Positions 41,856 through 51,107 are shown, counted from the stretch's first letter. The stretch is DNA of 60,929 bases from UBA5232 sp964557565 (GCA_964557565.1 CAZLAH010000002.1:1-60929); one strand, 5' to 3'. The notes: generated by a model not told the origin, from the sequence alone. Numbers and translations: made by a program.

Positions 41856-42480
41856 CCCTTCTCCACTGTTTTCCTCCTATGACTATGTGATCAAGAAGGT
41901 TCAATCCTACAAGACCAAATGCCTCAGATATTCTCTTTGTTATGATTATGTCTTCTTGACTTGGTGTAGGATCTCCGGAAGGGTGGTTATGGGCAATTAC
42001 TACACTACTGGCATTTAGTTCTAATGCTGGGATTATGATGTCTCTTGGCAATACAGAAACTCCATCCAAGCTCCCTATACATATTGTCCTCCTGTCTAAC
42101 ACCTCAAACCGAGAATTAAGAAAGAGCGCCACAACATATTCCTGCTTCTTCTTACCAATATCACCAAATATTACAAATGCTTCTTCAGAATTTCTTACAA
42201 TACTTTTCTCACAACTATTCAAATCATACAATCTCTTACCCAATTCTATCCCACAAAGTATTTTCATCGCTGTAACATTTCCTACCCCCTCTATTTCAGT
42301 AATATCTTGAAACTGTATCTGTTTCTTTTGTGAAAGCATTTTTCGCATTTTAGAGAGGATACTTTTTGCTACAACAAGAAAGTCCCTACCCTTGATACCA
42401 CTTCCAACCAATATCGCTATTAGTTCCATATCACTCAGATTATCTATTCCCTTTTGGATATATTTTTCTCTTGGAAGCAT
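41845..42480 (-). CDS. radC: RadC family JAB/MPN metalloprotein
   Basis: RadC proteins contain a JAMM metal motif, here HNHPSGDPTPSQED, and an N-terminal helix-hairpin-helix (ITEIEGVGNVTAMKIL). The 211-residue length is usual. Their cellular role is unsettled; in naturally competent bacteria they are linked to DNA uptake or repair, which fits the nearby dprA. An inverted repeat covers the -10 box and abuts the ATG. Confidence 0.92.
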   Translation of the reverse strand: MLPREKYIQKGIDNLSDMELIAILVGSGIKGRDFLVVAKSILSKMRKMLSQKKQIQFQDITEIEGVGNVTAMKILCGIELGKRLYDLNSCEKSIVRNSEEAFVIFGDIGKKKQEYVVALFLNSRFEVLDRRTICIGSLDGVSVLPRDIIIPALELNASSVVIAHNHPSGDPTPSQEDIIITKRISEAFGLVGLNLLDHIVIGGKQWRRVEV

Positions 42481-42504
42481 ACAATCATCATATGTGATGA
42501 TTGT
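42481..42504 (-). promoter_or_regulatory. Inverted repeat on the radC promoter
   Basis: Perfect 10-bp arms (ACAATCATCA/TGATGATTGT) with a 4-base loop end directly before the ATG. They contain TATGAT on the minus strand, whose last base is at -7, so radC may be leaderless with the repeat as operator. It could also end topA transcripts, but no U-tract is present. Confidence 0.55.
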
Positions 42505-42514
42505 TAAATATGTA

Positions 42515-44656
42515 TTAACTCTTCTTTTTCTTCTTCAAAGACTTCTTAATATATTTACAGTTTGGATAGTTACTACAACCTGTAAAACTCCTTCCCCACT
42601 TACCCTTTCTCTCAACTAAATGATGACCGCACTCTGGGCATTTCTCATTCAACAATAATGGAACAATACCCTTACATTCAGGGTATTTCTCACATGCCCA
42701 GAATTTCCCATATTTACCATTTTTCAAAACTAATTTTGACTTACATACTGGACACTCTGTAGGCTTAAAGTATTTAACAAGATCCAAGTTCTCTTCTCCT
42801 CCAGAAAGATCCTTCATACCCTTACACTCCGGGAATCTTGCACAACTTAGGAATTTCCCATATCTACCAAGCCTAATAACCATTTCACCCTTACAATCTG
42901 GACATTTCTCTTCTGACTTCCCAAGAATTACAACATCATCCTTCTGTACAGACTCCAACGCAAACTCGATTCCCTTCTTCAATGTCTTGTATTCATCATC
43001 TATCACAGGGACATACTTCTTCTTCCCTAACGCTATACCATCCAATTCATCCTCTACTTTTGCTGTATATTTGTAATCCATTAATCTCTCAAAACTTTTT
43101 TTGAGGAAATTAGTTACTACCTTACCAATATCTGTTGGGAAAAGAGCTCTACCATCTTTTTCAACATACCCTCTACCAAGAATAGTGGAGATGATTGTTG
43201 AATATGTAGAAGGTCTACCTATACCAAGCTCTTCCAACTTCTTAATCAAGGAAGCCTCTGTATATCTAGCTGGTGGTTGAGTAAATTTTTGTTCATTTAC
43301 AAAGTCTAGTTTCTTTAACTCATCACCTTTCTTTACCTGAGATATCTCCTGCAAATCATCTTCCATTTTTTTTGTACCTAACACTTTTCTAAAACCATCA
43401 AAAAGTACTATTTCTCCACCCATTGTAAAAAGATATTCAGGTTTCTTAAGATCCTTTGGAATCAAAGATACAGTAAGTACCTCAACCTTCTTATCACTCA
43501 TTTGACTTGAAACTGCTCTCTTCCATATTAATTCATACAATTTACCAGCTGCTACACCTAAATCATGCGATACCTTCTCATGACTCACATTAAAATCAGT
43601 TGCCCTTATTGCCTCATGAGCCTCTTGAGCATTCTTAGATCTGTTCTTGTAGAAGTTTGGCTTTTCTGGAACATACTCAGACCCAAACCTACTACTTACC
43701 AAAGCTCTAATTTCATCTACTGCTTTACTACTTAGAAAGACAGAATCTGTTCTCATATATGTAATGTATCCTGATTGATACAAGATCTGAGCAACACTCA
43801 TAGTCTTTTTTGAAGGATATCCAAGAATATTGTAAGCTGCCTGTTGAAGCGTAGAAGTTGTAAATGGTGGATATGCATGTTTACTTAAATTCTTCTTTAC
43901 AACATCCTTAACCAAAAATTTAGAATTCCCTATTTTCTTCTCAAAATCTTCTACTTCCTTTTTCTCTTTCGGTATATATTTCTTACCATCTTTCTTTACA
44001 AGCTTTGCTAACAAAATATTCTTAGCACCATCTTCAAGTTTTACAGATACATCCCAGTATTCTTCTGAATTGAAACTATCTCTTTCTTCTTCTTTTTCTA
44101 CAATTAATCTTAAAGCCACAGATTGTACTCTTCCCGCAGAAAGTCCATACCAAATCTTCTTCCAAATCAATTCTGAGAGTTTGTAACCTACTAACCTATC
44201 AAGTACTCTTCTAGCTTTTTGTGCATCTACTAGATTAATATCTATCTTAGAAGGATGTTTAACTGCTTCATTTATCGCGCCTTCAGTGATCTCATGGAAT
44301 GTAACTCTTTGAGCATCTTTTAATTTAAGAGCATTGGCAACATGCCAAGCAATTGCCTCTCCTTCCCTATCAGGGTCCATTGCAAGAAGTACATTTCCAC
44401 CCTTTGGAATTGCTTTCTTCAAATCTGTAATTATCTTACCTTTACCATATATTGTTTCAAAAAGTGGTTCATAGTTATGTTCTAGATCTACTCCTAGCTT
44501 AGTTTTAGGTAAATCTATCACATGACCCACTGTTGCCATCACCTTATATTCAGAACCCAAATACTTATTTATCGTTTTTGCTTTAGAGGGAGATTCTACA
44601 ATCAAAAGATTCGTATATGTTTTTGCTGAATTCTTTTTGCTTTTTATTTTAGCCAT
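42515..44656 (-). CDS. topA: DNA topoisomerase I
   Basis: A type IA enzyme that relaxes negative supercoils. The 713-residue protein has the Toprim start LLIVESPSKAKTI and MDPDREGEAIAWH, the active-site Tyr region SGYITYMRTDS, and three C-terminal four-Cys zinc fingers (CPDCKGEM..., CPVCKSKL..., CPECGHHL...). The end is rich in Lys. The promoter TTGACA-18-TATTTT puts +1 next to the ATG. Confidence 0.97.
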   Translation of the reverse strand: MAKIKSKKNSAKTYTNLLIVESPSKAKTINKYLGSEYKVMATVGHVIDLPKTKLGVDLEHNYEPLFETIYGKGKIITDLKKAIPKGGNVLLAMDPDREGEAIAWHVANALKLKDAQRVTFHEITEGAINEAVKHPSKIDINLVDAQKARRVLDRLVGYKLSELIWKKIWYGLSAGRVQSVALRLIVEKEEERDSFNSEEYWDVSVKLEDGAKNILLAKLVKKDGKKYIPKEKKEVEDFEKKIGNSKFLVKDVVKKNLSKHAYPPFTTSTLQQAAYNILGYPSKKTMSVAQILYQSGYITYMRTDSVFLSSKAVDEIRALVSSRFGSEYVPEKPNFYKNRSKNAQEAHEAIRATDFNVSHEKVSHDLGVAAGKLYELIWKRAVSSQMSDKKVEVLTVSLIPKDLKKPEYLFTMGGEIVLFDGFRKVLGTKKMEDDLQEISQVKKGDELKKLDFVNEQKFTQPPARYTEASLIKKLEELGIGRPSTYSTIISTILGRGYVEKDGRALFPTDIGKVVTNFLKKSFERLMDYKYTAKVEDELDGIALGKKKYVPVIDDEYKTLKKGIEFALESVQKDDVVILGKSEEKCPDCKGEMVIRLGRYGKFLSCARFPECKGMKDLSGGEENLDLVKYFKPTECPVCKSKLVLKNGKYGKFWACEKYPECKGIVPLLLNEKCPECGHHLVERKGKWGRSFTGCSNYPNCKYIKKSLKKKKKS

Positions 44657-44663
44657 TAGATTT

Positions 44664-44693
44664 AAAATACCTTAATTATTTTACTGCTGTCAA
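44664..44693 (-). promoter_or_regulatory. Promoter of topA, nearly leaderless
   Basis: Minus strand TTGACA (44693-44688), 18 bases, TATTTT (44669-44664). The predicted +1 is 44657, one base before the ATG. Confidence 0.65.
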
Positions 44694-44713
44694 ATTTCTG
44701 AGCCAGTTATATA

Positions 44714-45391
44714 TTATGGGAAGATATTAAGCAAGACCTGATCTCCTCTAAATCCAACTATTTCCCTGAAGTCATCTTTGCTAGATACCATATTGGCACC
44801 CTCTTTTAGGAGCATATTACAACCTAAAGAAAAATGATTATTGATATTACCAGGAACAGCATATACCTCTCTGTTGTATTCTAGCGCATATCTAGCTGTA
44901 ATTAATGATCCACTTTTTTCCCCAGCCTCAATTACTACTGTAGTATCCGAGATTCCAGCTAGTAACCTATTTCTCAAGACAAACATTTCTTTACCTAATT
45001 TCTTGTACTGTGGAAATTCCGCAAGAATTAATCCATCCTTTTTAATATCCTCATATATATTACTGTTCTTTCTTGGTATTGCAGAAGTCATGCTACCTGG
45101 AACAATCGCAACTGTTTTAATACCACGTTCTATACATGTTTGGTGAACAAATGCATCTACACCTAAAGCCAACCCACTTACAAAAACAATATCTAAATAT
45201 CTAAAATCTTCTTCTAAAAAGCTTCTAATTAGCATCTTCCCATACTCCGTAATATTCCTTGTCCCAACAATTGATATACATCTCATCTTTAAAAGCTCTA
45301 TATTTCCTTCATAGTACAAGGTATGGGGAGGATCATATATTTCCTTCAAAAGATATGGATATATTGAATCTGTATATTTTAATTCCTGCAT
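44714..45391 (-). CDS. dprA: DNA processing protein DprA (Smf)
   Basis: DprA protects incoming single-stranded DNA and loads RecA in natural transformation. The 225-residue protein is a Rossmann-like core: ISIVGTRNITEYGK, FVSGLALGVDAFVHQ, VPGSM, EFPQ, RNRLLAGISDTTVVIEAGEKSGSLITARYALE and VYAVPGNIN. Flanking SAM and winged-helix domains are absent. A box CATAAT ends six bases before the ATG, which suggests a leaderless start besides transcription from the mre operon. Confidence 0.94.
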   Translation of the reverse strand: MQELKYTDSIYPYLLKEIYDPPHTLYYEGNIELLKMRCISIVGTRNITEYGKMLIRSFLEEDFRYLDIVFVSGLALGVDAFVHQTCIERGIKTVAIVPGSMTSAIPRKNSNIYEDIKKDGLILAEFPQYKKLGKEMFVLRNRLLAGISDTTVVIEAGEKSGSLITARYALEYNREVYAVPGNINNHFSLGCNMLLKEGANMVSSKDDFREIVGFRGDQVLLNIFP

Positions 45392-45414
45392 ACATACATT
45401 ATGCAGAAGAATTA

Positions 45415-47415
45415 TTAATTGGAGATTAAATTGTTGTCAATCATCCATATGATCATTTCTCTTGCCATCCTTACTGCATTAATACTTTCACCACCGTCTT
45501 CAAGAAATATTGTCAAAACATATTTAGGATTCTCAAAGGGGAAAAATGTCGTAACCCATGCATGAGTATTTTCATACTCTCCTTTACTGTTTAAAGCTCC
45601 AAACTCTGCAGTACCTGTCTTTGCAGCTACCTGTACCTTCAAACCTGAAAGAGTATGGATATTGCCTCTAGGACCATTAACTGTACTCCACATTCCCTCT
45701 CTAACTGTTTTTAAAGCATCTTTAGACGCTATCTTCGTATATATCGGATCAAATGAAAGATCTTCTTTCTCTTTCTTTTCATTTTCAAAACTCTTCGCTA
45801 AATGTGGTGTATTCAGTGTCCCTCCATTTGCTATCGCTGAAGTCCAGTTTGCCATTTGCAAAGGTGTAACCAACGTTATACCTTGTCCAATGACCGAGTT
45901 ACAGGAATCTCCTTCAGGATACCAAATCGGTTCCAGCCAAGGACTCGTAGTATTTGCCAAGGCTATCTTGTTCGCAGGCGAAGGCAACCTACCAGGAGCC
46001 TCACCTGGGATATCGATTCCTGTATAGCTACCAATTCCAAATTTCTCTAGGTAAGGTACTAACTTATCCATATCCCAATTCCTAATTACCTCACAAAAAT
46101 ATATATTTGAGGAAACAGAAATTGCATCTATGAGGTTTAGAACTCCATATGCACTATTTCTGTAATCTTGAAATGGAGCACCACTTGAAAAGGTATATCC
46201 CCGTCTACTTACATATTTGGTATCACGAGTAATTGCTCCAGCATCCAAAGCTGCTGTAGCAACAATTGTTTTAAATGTAGAACCCGGAGGCATTTGAGCA
46301 GCAATGGCTTTGTTCATCAAAGGGTTTCTTTTGTCTTTCAAAAGAGAAGAGTAATCCTTCGATGAGATACCTCCCACAAAAAGATTGTTGTCATAGCTAG
46401 GGTAAGAAACCATTCCAAGTATCTCTCCACTATCAACATCTTCAATTACTGCAGCCCCAGCAACTGCAGAATATGTTTTTACACCAGATTTAATTACATC
46501 ATACAATTTCTTTTGAGCATTCATATCTATTGTTAGATACAGATTCTCTCCTGATTCCGGTTCTTTAACTAAGTATCCCTCTTTGGAAAGAGTTTTACCG
46601 AAAGCATCTACTTCCCATGCGATCTCACCACTCGTACCAAGCAATCTTTCATCATATTCCTTCTCTAAACCCGCCTTACCAATAACATCAGTAGCTTGTA
46701 TATATTCATATTTTTCCAAATCCTCTGCAGAAACATCACCCGTATATCCCAAAATATGTGAAAGTATCTTCCCCTCTGGATACTCTCTCTTACTACCATT
46801 CTCTATATATACACCAGGAAGATCTTCCATACTCGCTTTTATCTTTATGACTATTTCGTCGTTTAAATCCGAGGCTATGAGAACCTCCTTAAAATACAAA
46901 CTCTCCTTGTATATTGAATACACTTTCTCAGAGATACTTCCATACTCCTTAGTACCATCTCCAGAACTCTTCTGCCAAGAATCACCAAATATACCTCCTA
47001 GGGTAACAGATGTTTTCTCCAATAGCTCAGAATTTATCATCCCCATACTATCCATATAGTGTTCAAGAGCTACGTATACTTTCATAGAGGGAGAATTCTG
47101 TGCTAACAAATTACCATTTCTATCAAAAACAACACCCCTATATGCAGGAACCTTCCTTATCTTAACTTGATTTGTAATTGATCGGGAAAGCATTTCTTCT
47201 CCTTTTACTATCTGCAATTCTGAGAGATCGATTACCAACAAGGTGAAGAGAAATGCAAAGAGTAAAAAAACAAACATATATTTCCAAAGAGGATTCTCTA
47301 TCTCCTCTCCTTTACCACGAAACACTTCTCTCGCAAAGTATTTAATATCTGGCCTCACAATCCTCATCCTACTTCTCCTTTTTTCCTCAATTTTTTTAGA
47401 GAACTTCAATTCCAT
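45415..47415 (-). CDS. mrdA: Penicillin-binding protein 2 (cell elongation transpeptidase)
   Basis: It cross-links peptidoglycan during lateral wall growth. The 666-residue protein has one N-terminal membrane helix (about 49-67), a dimerisation region (RGVVFDRNGNLLAQN), and the transpeptidase domain with MPPGSTFK (SxxK), SVSSNIYF (SxN) and AAKTGTAEFG (KTG). The order mreB-mreC-mreD-pbp2 is conserved for rod-shape genes, so the cell probably makes a wall and is not spherical. Confidence 0.96.
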   Translation of the reverse strand: MELKFSKKIEEKRRSRMRIVRPDIKYFAREVFRGKGEEIENPLWKYMFVFLLFAFLFTLLVIDLSELQIVKGEEMLSRSITNQVKIRKVPAYRGVVFDRNGNLLAQNSPSMKVYVALEHYMDSMGMINSELLEKTSVTLGGIFGDSWQKSSGDGTKEYGSISEKVYSIYKESLYFKEVLIASDLNDEIVIKIKASMEDLPGVYIENGSKREYPEGKILSHILGYTGDVSAEDLEKYEYIQATDVIGKAGLEKEYDERLLGTSGEIAWEVDAFGKTLSKEGYLVKEPESGENLYLTIDMNAQKKLYDVIKSGVKTYSAVAGAAVIEDVDSGEILGMVSYPSYDNNLFVGGISSKDYSSLLKDKRNPLMNKAIAAQMPPGSTFKTIVATAALDAGAITRDTKYVSRRGYTFSSGAPFQDYRNSAYGVLNLIDAISVSSNIYFCEVIRNWDMDKLVPYLEKFGIGSYTGIDIPGEAPGRLPSPANKIALANTTSPWLEPIWYPEGDSCNSVIGQGITLVTPLQMANWTSAIANGGTLNTPHLAKSFENEKKEKEDLSFDPIYTKIASKDALKTVREGMWSTVNGPRGNIHTLSGLKVQVAAKTGTAEFGALNSKGEYENTHAWVTTFFPFENPKYVLTIFLEDGGESINAVRMAREMIIWMIDNNLISN

Positions 47416-47424
47416 ACTATATTA

Positions 47425-47925
47425 CTACCTAAATTTAAGAGCTCCTCCTTTTCGATTACCTCTCAATCTTCTCGCAATGTATTCCAAAACAACTAAAAGA
47501 AGCAAAGCTACAAAAGACTTCAAAAGAAATGACCAGAAAATATTAATATCTATGTACCCCCAATTACCAAAAGTAAAGACTTTTTGAAGCATGTAACTTA
47601 GTATGTTGAAAAAAAGAAATGTTAACAACTTAAAGACATGAGAAAAGAGACCTGATTCTAAAGCAAAGAACATCGAAAGAAGATAGTAGAAACAAAGCGA
47701 GAGCAAGAAAGACAAAAAAGTAATTCCCAAAGGGATATTTAAAACAACATCTAAAAAGAGAGTTACAAAGAAAGAAAGACTCAACAATGTCTTAAGATTG
47801 ACAATCTTGTAGGAAAAAAGAAAAAGTACAAAGAGAATACTAAGACCAAACAAAGAAAGAGAAAAGCTTTCTAAAAAGAATAACATGACAAATCCTAATA
47901 TTCCTAATATGGCATACAAGATCAT
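47425..47925 (-). CDS. mreD: MreD-like shape protein
   Basis: A 166-residue, very hydrophobic protein with about five membrane helices. Sequence identity alone would not name it, but its size, topology and position between mreC and pbp2 match MreD. It would link MreC to the wall machinery in the membrane. Confidence 0.75.
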   Translation of the reverse strand: MILYAILGILGFVMLFFLESFSLSLFGLSILFVLFLFSYKIVNLKTLLSLSFFVTLFLDVVLNIPLGITFLSFLLSLCFYYLLSMFFALESGLFSHVFKLLTFLFFNILSYMLQKVFTFGNWGYIDINIFWSFLLKSFVALLLLVVLEYIARRLRGNRKGGALKFR

Positions 47926-47941
47926 GGTTATATATATAATT

Positions 47942-48775
47942 TTAATTGTTAATATTTACAAATACTGTCAGAAGACTATCATACTCTATGATTGGAGAGA
48001 CATATGCACTCCTTGAAACCTCTGCGGGATTAGATGACAAATCAACAATATATCCAAGAACTAAATTACGACCTACTTTTGAATCATTTACAACTACAAG
48101 ACTCCCATTCACTACATCAGCACTATTTGATATATTTTCAACTTTAATACCTTCTGCAGAACCAGTCACTACGGCTTTGCTTAAAATCCCCAACTTTCTA
48201 CCTTTAATAACAGAAGTCCAGTCTCCATCAACGATTACTACCTCTAAGCTATTACTTTTACTATTTGCAAGACGAACAAGAGAACCATTCTCATCACATT
48301 CCCAAATTGTACCAATATATACATTCCCTATTGAGACTATATCTCCGACAGAAATTCCTGCCTTTCGTCCCTTATCAATCCTCAACGAATCAATTGAGAT
48401 GTCATTCAAAACCTTTGAGAGAACATATTTATCACTTGAATCTGCAAAATCTATCTGTTTTCTTAGGGCCTCATTCTCTTCTAAAAGAAGAGCATAATAG
48501 GAATTTTCTACCTCTTTCTCGTACAATTTAAGAGATATCTCTTCATATTTCTTTTTAAAATCATCTAACTCAACAATAGCGTATGCATATGAAGAAATAT
48601 CTGATCCTGCAACATTAGCAGCATAGTAAATTGGGTGAGCTATATACGAGATACCTTTACGAAGAAAAGAAAGAGCTCCCACCCTATCTCCAAGGAAGAA
48701 AAACACGATAGTCAGAAAGGCTATTGCAAAAATGGTTACTTCGTTTGAGAGTATATTACTTTTTTTCCTTTTCAT
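47942..48775 (-). CDS. mreC: Rod shape-determining protein MreC
   Basis: A membrane-anchored protein with one helix (about 13-32), a coiled-coil (about 70-112, YEISLKLYEKEVEN...NEALRKQ) and a beta-sandwich periplasmic domain with DKGRKAGISVGDIV and GYIVDLSSNP. The 277-residue length is normal. It stands between mreB and mreD and organises PBP2. Confidence 0.93.
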   Translation of the reverse strand: MKRKKSNILSNEVTIFAIAFLTIVFFFLGDRVGALSFLRKGISYIAHPIYYAANVAGSDISSYAYAIVELDDFKKKYEEISLKLYEKEVENSYYALLLEENEALRKQIDFADSSDKYVLSKVLNDISIDSLRIDKGRKAGISVGDIVSIGNVYIGTIWECDENGSLVRLANSKSNSLEVVIVDGDWTSVIKGRKLGILSKAVVTGSAEGIKVENISNSADVVNGSLVVVNDSKVGRNLVLGYIVDLSSNPAEVSRSAYVSPIIEYDSLLTVFVNINN

Positions 48776-48791
48776 ATACCATTATACAAAG

Positions 48792-49847
48792 TTAAACTAA
48801 CTCTTCCCAAGACTTCTGAACTCTTTCCAACAGTTCTATATGATCAAGCATTAAAGATGTACCCCTAGCTACAGTAGACATTGGATCTTCTACTATCTTA
48901 ACAGGCATGTTTAATTCGGAAGAAAGATACGAATCTAATCCTAGAATTAATGCACCTCCACCGGTAAGACTCACCCCTGCTGTGAGAATATCTTTTAAAA
49001 GTTCTGGAGGGGTATCCTCAATTGTGTCTTTAATTGCCTCTGTAATTATCGAAATAGAACCCATCATAGCCTCCCTAATCTCTATACTGCTAATATCTAC
49101 TGTTTTTGGCAAACCTGTTAAAAGATCTCGACCCTGCACCCCTATCTTTTTCTCTTTCTTCAAAGGCATCGCAGAACCCATTGTAATTTTTACATCCTCT
49201 GCAGTCCTTTCTCCAATCAACATATTGTATTTGGCTCGAATGTAACTAATAATATCAAGATCCATCTCATCTCCTGCTACTTTTATTGTTCCATCGACTA
49301 CAATATCTCCTAAAGAAAAAACCGCAATATCAGTAGTACCACCACCGATATCAATAATCATACTTCCAGAAGCATCTTCTATTCTCAAACCAGCACCGAT
49401 GGCTGCTGCCATAGCTTCTTCAACAATGAATACCTCTCTCGCACCAGCAGTTTTAGTAGCATCGATAACTGCTTGCCTCTCTACTTCCGTGACTGAAGAT
49501 GGCACTCCAATGATTACTCTTGGTCTAGGAAGTTTAAATGCCTTACCGAAATAGCTGTGAGATTTATGTATGAAATGATGAATCATAGCCTGAGTAGTAT
49601 CAAAATCAGAAATTACACCATCTTTCAATGGTCTTACTGCAATTATATTTGCAGGTGTTCTTCCAATCATCTGTCTTGCCTCTTTACCTACAGCAAGAAC
49701 ACTCTTACTCCTTTTATCTATGGCAACAACAGAAGGCTCAGAAACAACAATACCATGATTCCTCATATATACCATAGTATTTGCAGTACCCAAGTCTATT
49801 CCAAGATCATATGTAACTAAACCCCAAAGGGGATCAAATATACCCAT
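48792..49847 (-). CDS. mreB: Rod shape-determining protein MreB
   Basis: The actin-like filament protein that guides wall growth. The 351-residue protein has the phosphate 1 loop DLGIDLGTANTMVY, phosphate 2 MIIDIGGGTTDIAVF, GVPSSVTEVERQA and the adenosine motif LTGGGALILGL. The amphipathic N-terminus is short. A perfect 16-bp palindrome CAATAATTAATTATTG (49853-49868) lies just before the start. Confidence 0.97.
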   Translation of the reverse strand: MGIFDPLWGLVTYDLGIDLGTANTMVYMRNHGIVVSEPSVVAIDKRSKSVLAVGKEARQMIGRTPANIIAVRPLKDGVISDFDTTQAMIHHFIHKSHSYFGKAFKLPRPRVIIGVPSSVTEVERQAVIDATKTAGAREVFIVEEAMAAAIGAGLRIEDASGSMIIDIGGGTTDIAVFSLGDIVVDGTIKVAGDEMDLDIISYIRAKYNMLIGERTAEDVKITMGSAMPLKKEKKIGVQGRDLLTGLPKTVDISSIEIREAMMGSISIITEAIKDTIEDTPPELLKDILTAGVSLTGGGALILGLDSYLSSELNMPVKIVEDPMSTVARGTSLMLDHIELLERVQKSWEELV

Positions 49848-49852
49848 TTATT

Positions 49853-49868
49853 CAATAATTAATTATTG
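49853..49868 (-). promoter_or_regulatory. Palindrome before mreB
   Basis: A perfect 16-bp palindrome CAATAATTAATTATTG that ends six bases from the mreB start codon and lies downstream of a TACAAT box. It could be an operator for the shape operon; it is AT-only apart from two bases, so chance is possible. Confidence 0.4.
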
Positions 49869-49885
49869 GTTGAATTGTATCATGG

Positions 49886-49916
49886 AAAAAAAAAGAACAC
49901 GATACATGTGCTCTTT
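49886..49916 (-). terminator. Intrinsic terminator of rpmB
   Basis: On the minus strand AAAGAGCAC pairs with GTGTTCTTT (9 bp, one GU), followed by a run of T residues. It lies about 30 bases after the rpmB stop. Confidence 0.8.
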
Positions 49917-49945
49917 ACTTATACACCCTGAGTATCAAATTACCA

Positions 49946-50155
49946 CTATTGATCCTTCTGAAGCCTTTTGTAACACTTCATACAAACTGTGGCTTTAACC
50001 AAAGAACCATCCACCTCTAAATCTATATTTTTTAGATTTGGTTTGAATTGTCTTTTTGACTTTGGTGCTTTATATCTCCAAGCTACTGAGTGCTTATGTT
50101 GGATTCTATTTCCTGCAACCGTAGATTTTCCACAAATTTCGCATACTTTTGACAT
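49946..50155 (-). CDS. rpmB: Ribosomal protein bL28
   Basis: Large-subunit protein L28, 69 residues from the ATG at 50155 (MSKVCEICGKS). The longer frame from 50197 reads through the promoter and is rejected. Core motifs are NRIQHKHSVAWRYKAPKSKRQFKPNL, and two Cys pairs (CEIC, CMKC) form a probable zinc site. It is a single-gene unit with its own promoter and terminator. Confidence 0.95.
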   Translation of the reverse strand: MSKVCEICGKSTVAGNRIQHKHSVAWRYKAPKSKRQFKPNLKNIDLEVDGSLVKATVCMKCYKRLQKDQ

Positions 50156-50164
50156 AACGAGGGT

Positions 50165-50193
50165 ATTATATATAACTAAATACAATCCGTCAA
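50165..50193 (-). promoter_or_regulatory. Strong promoter of rpmB
   Basis: Minus strand TTGACG (50193-50188), 17 bases, TATAAT (50170-50165). The leader is only 2-3 bases long before the ATG at 50155. Confidence 0.8.
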
Positions 50194-50204
50194 ACATAAT
50201 AACC

Positions 50205-50213
50205 TGATATAAT
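50205..50213 (+). promoter_or_regulatory. Extended -10 promoter of the M50 protease
   Basis: TGATATAAT at 50205-50213 puts +1 near 50220, downstream of the ATG at 50214. This makes the ATG at 50223 the likely start on a nearly leaderless mRNA. Confidence 0.6.
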
Positions 50214-50222
50214 ATGGAATAT

Positions 50223-50849
50223 ATGTTTACATTAAGTGCAGAAACAATCTATTGGATCGCATTTGCTGTCCCATCAATACTAATTGCGTCTACTGTTCAT
50301 GAGTATTCTCACGCTTTAGCAGCTTACAAATTGGGAGATGCGACTGCAAAGGCCGAAGGTAGACTTACACTTAACCCATTAACACATATCGACCCTCTTG
50401 GTGCACTCTGTATGGTTCTCTTTAGATTTGGATGGAGCAAACCAGTGCCAATTAATGAATATAACTTTGAAAGAAGAGAGTTAGGAACAGCATTAACTGC
50501 ATTGGCAGGACCGACGTCAAACATACTAATGGCATTACTAGTAGGACTAATCCATTTAATATTTCAGCCTGATATGGACAGCAAATTGGGATCTTTCCTT
50601 TTTACCTTTGCCTTAATTAATATCGCTTTAGCATCATTCAACCTTCTCCCTATTCCTCCTCTTGATGGACACAAAATAGTAAGAGCAATATTACCGAAAG
50701 GTTTACGATATTACTGGGAGAAATTAGAAAAGTTTTCAATAGTATTAATAATATTAATGATCCTTCCTATCCTTCCACAAGGTTCAATTGCATCCCTCTT
50801 CATCTCCACCATCATTTCAAAATCTTTAGACCTTCTTGGTCTCCTTTAA
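50223..50849 (+). CDS. Site-2 protease family membrane metalloprotease (M50)
   Basis: A 208-residue intramembrane protease of the short YwhC/Rip type without PDZ domain. It has STVHEYSHALAAYKLGD (HExxH, Glu catalytic) in the first conserved helix, GPTSNILMALLVG, and the third metal ligand in NLLPIPPLDGHKI, with about five membrane helices. The substrate is unknown. It complements the PDZ-containing RseP homologue at 38109-39251. Confidence 0.9.
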   Translation: MFTLSAETIYWIAFAVPSILIASTVHEYSHALAAYKLGDATAKAEGRLTLNPLTHIDPLGALCMVLFRFGWSKPVPINEYNFERRELGTALTALAGPTSNILMALLVGLIHLIFQPDMDSKLGSFLFTFALINIALASFNLLPIPPLDGHKIVRAILPKGLRYYWEKLEKFSIVLIILMILPILPQGSIASLFISTIISKSLDLLGLL

Positions 50850-50875
50850 CATCGCCGTTATAGGTCTGAATATAT

Positions 50876-50905
50876 TTGTATTACAATGTATTCCCGATGT
50901 ATAAT
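50876..50905 (+). promoter_or_regulatory. Promoter of the structured RNA
   Basis: TTGTAT (50876-50881), 18 bases, TATAAT (50900-50905). +1 is predicted at 50911-50912, the first bases of the closing stem of the RNA. Confidence 0.65.
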
Positions 50906-50910
50906 GTATA

Positions 50911-51048
50911 GCTCTAGTGGGAGAAAAAGTGGTTTCATAGCTCCATACTAAAGAGCTCGGGATCCTACAAATCGCTTGACTCTGTGGAGCCAAGTTGAGG
51001 GAACCCACTTAATTGTCAGAGCTCTATGATTCCGCTTCCTGCTAGAGC
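50911..51048 (+). ncRNA. Structured small RNA, possibly 6S-like
   Basis: No ORF of interest covers this 138-base segment. Its ends pair (GCTCTAG at 50911-50917 with CTAGAGC at 51042-51048), and further paired blocks follow inward: AAGTGG with CCGCTT and TCATAG with CTATGA. An inner hairpin CTTGACTC...GAGCCAAG stands near the tip. A long, interrupted rod of this size is typical of 6S RNA, which mimics an open promoter, but no 6S-specific sequence is certain. SRP RNA, tmRNA and RNase P RNA motifs are not seen. Confidence 0.5.
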
Positions 51049-51058
51049 ATTCCTCTCT

Positions 51059-51087
51059 TTGTATTGATTATCTTTGATAAATATAAT
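51059..51087 (+). promoter_or_regulatory. Promoter of the Thr-Tyr tRNA pair
   Basis: TTGTAT (51059-51064), 17 bases, TATAAT (51082-51087), about 20 bases before the first tRNA. Confidence 0.7.
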
Positions 51088-51107
51088 AAACTTCACACTA
51101 GATACAA

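Noticed and set aside
49946..50197. Longer L28 starting at 50197
   Set aside because: The extra N-terminal codons run through the -35 and -10 boxes of the promoter; L28 homologues begin at the ATG at 50155.
50826..51008. 60-codon minus-strand ORF over the structured RNA
   Set aside because: No start signals and no recognisable protein; the RNA interpretation explains the paired blocks better.
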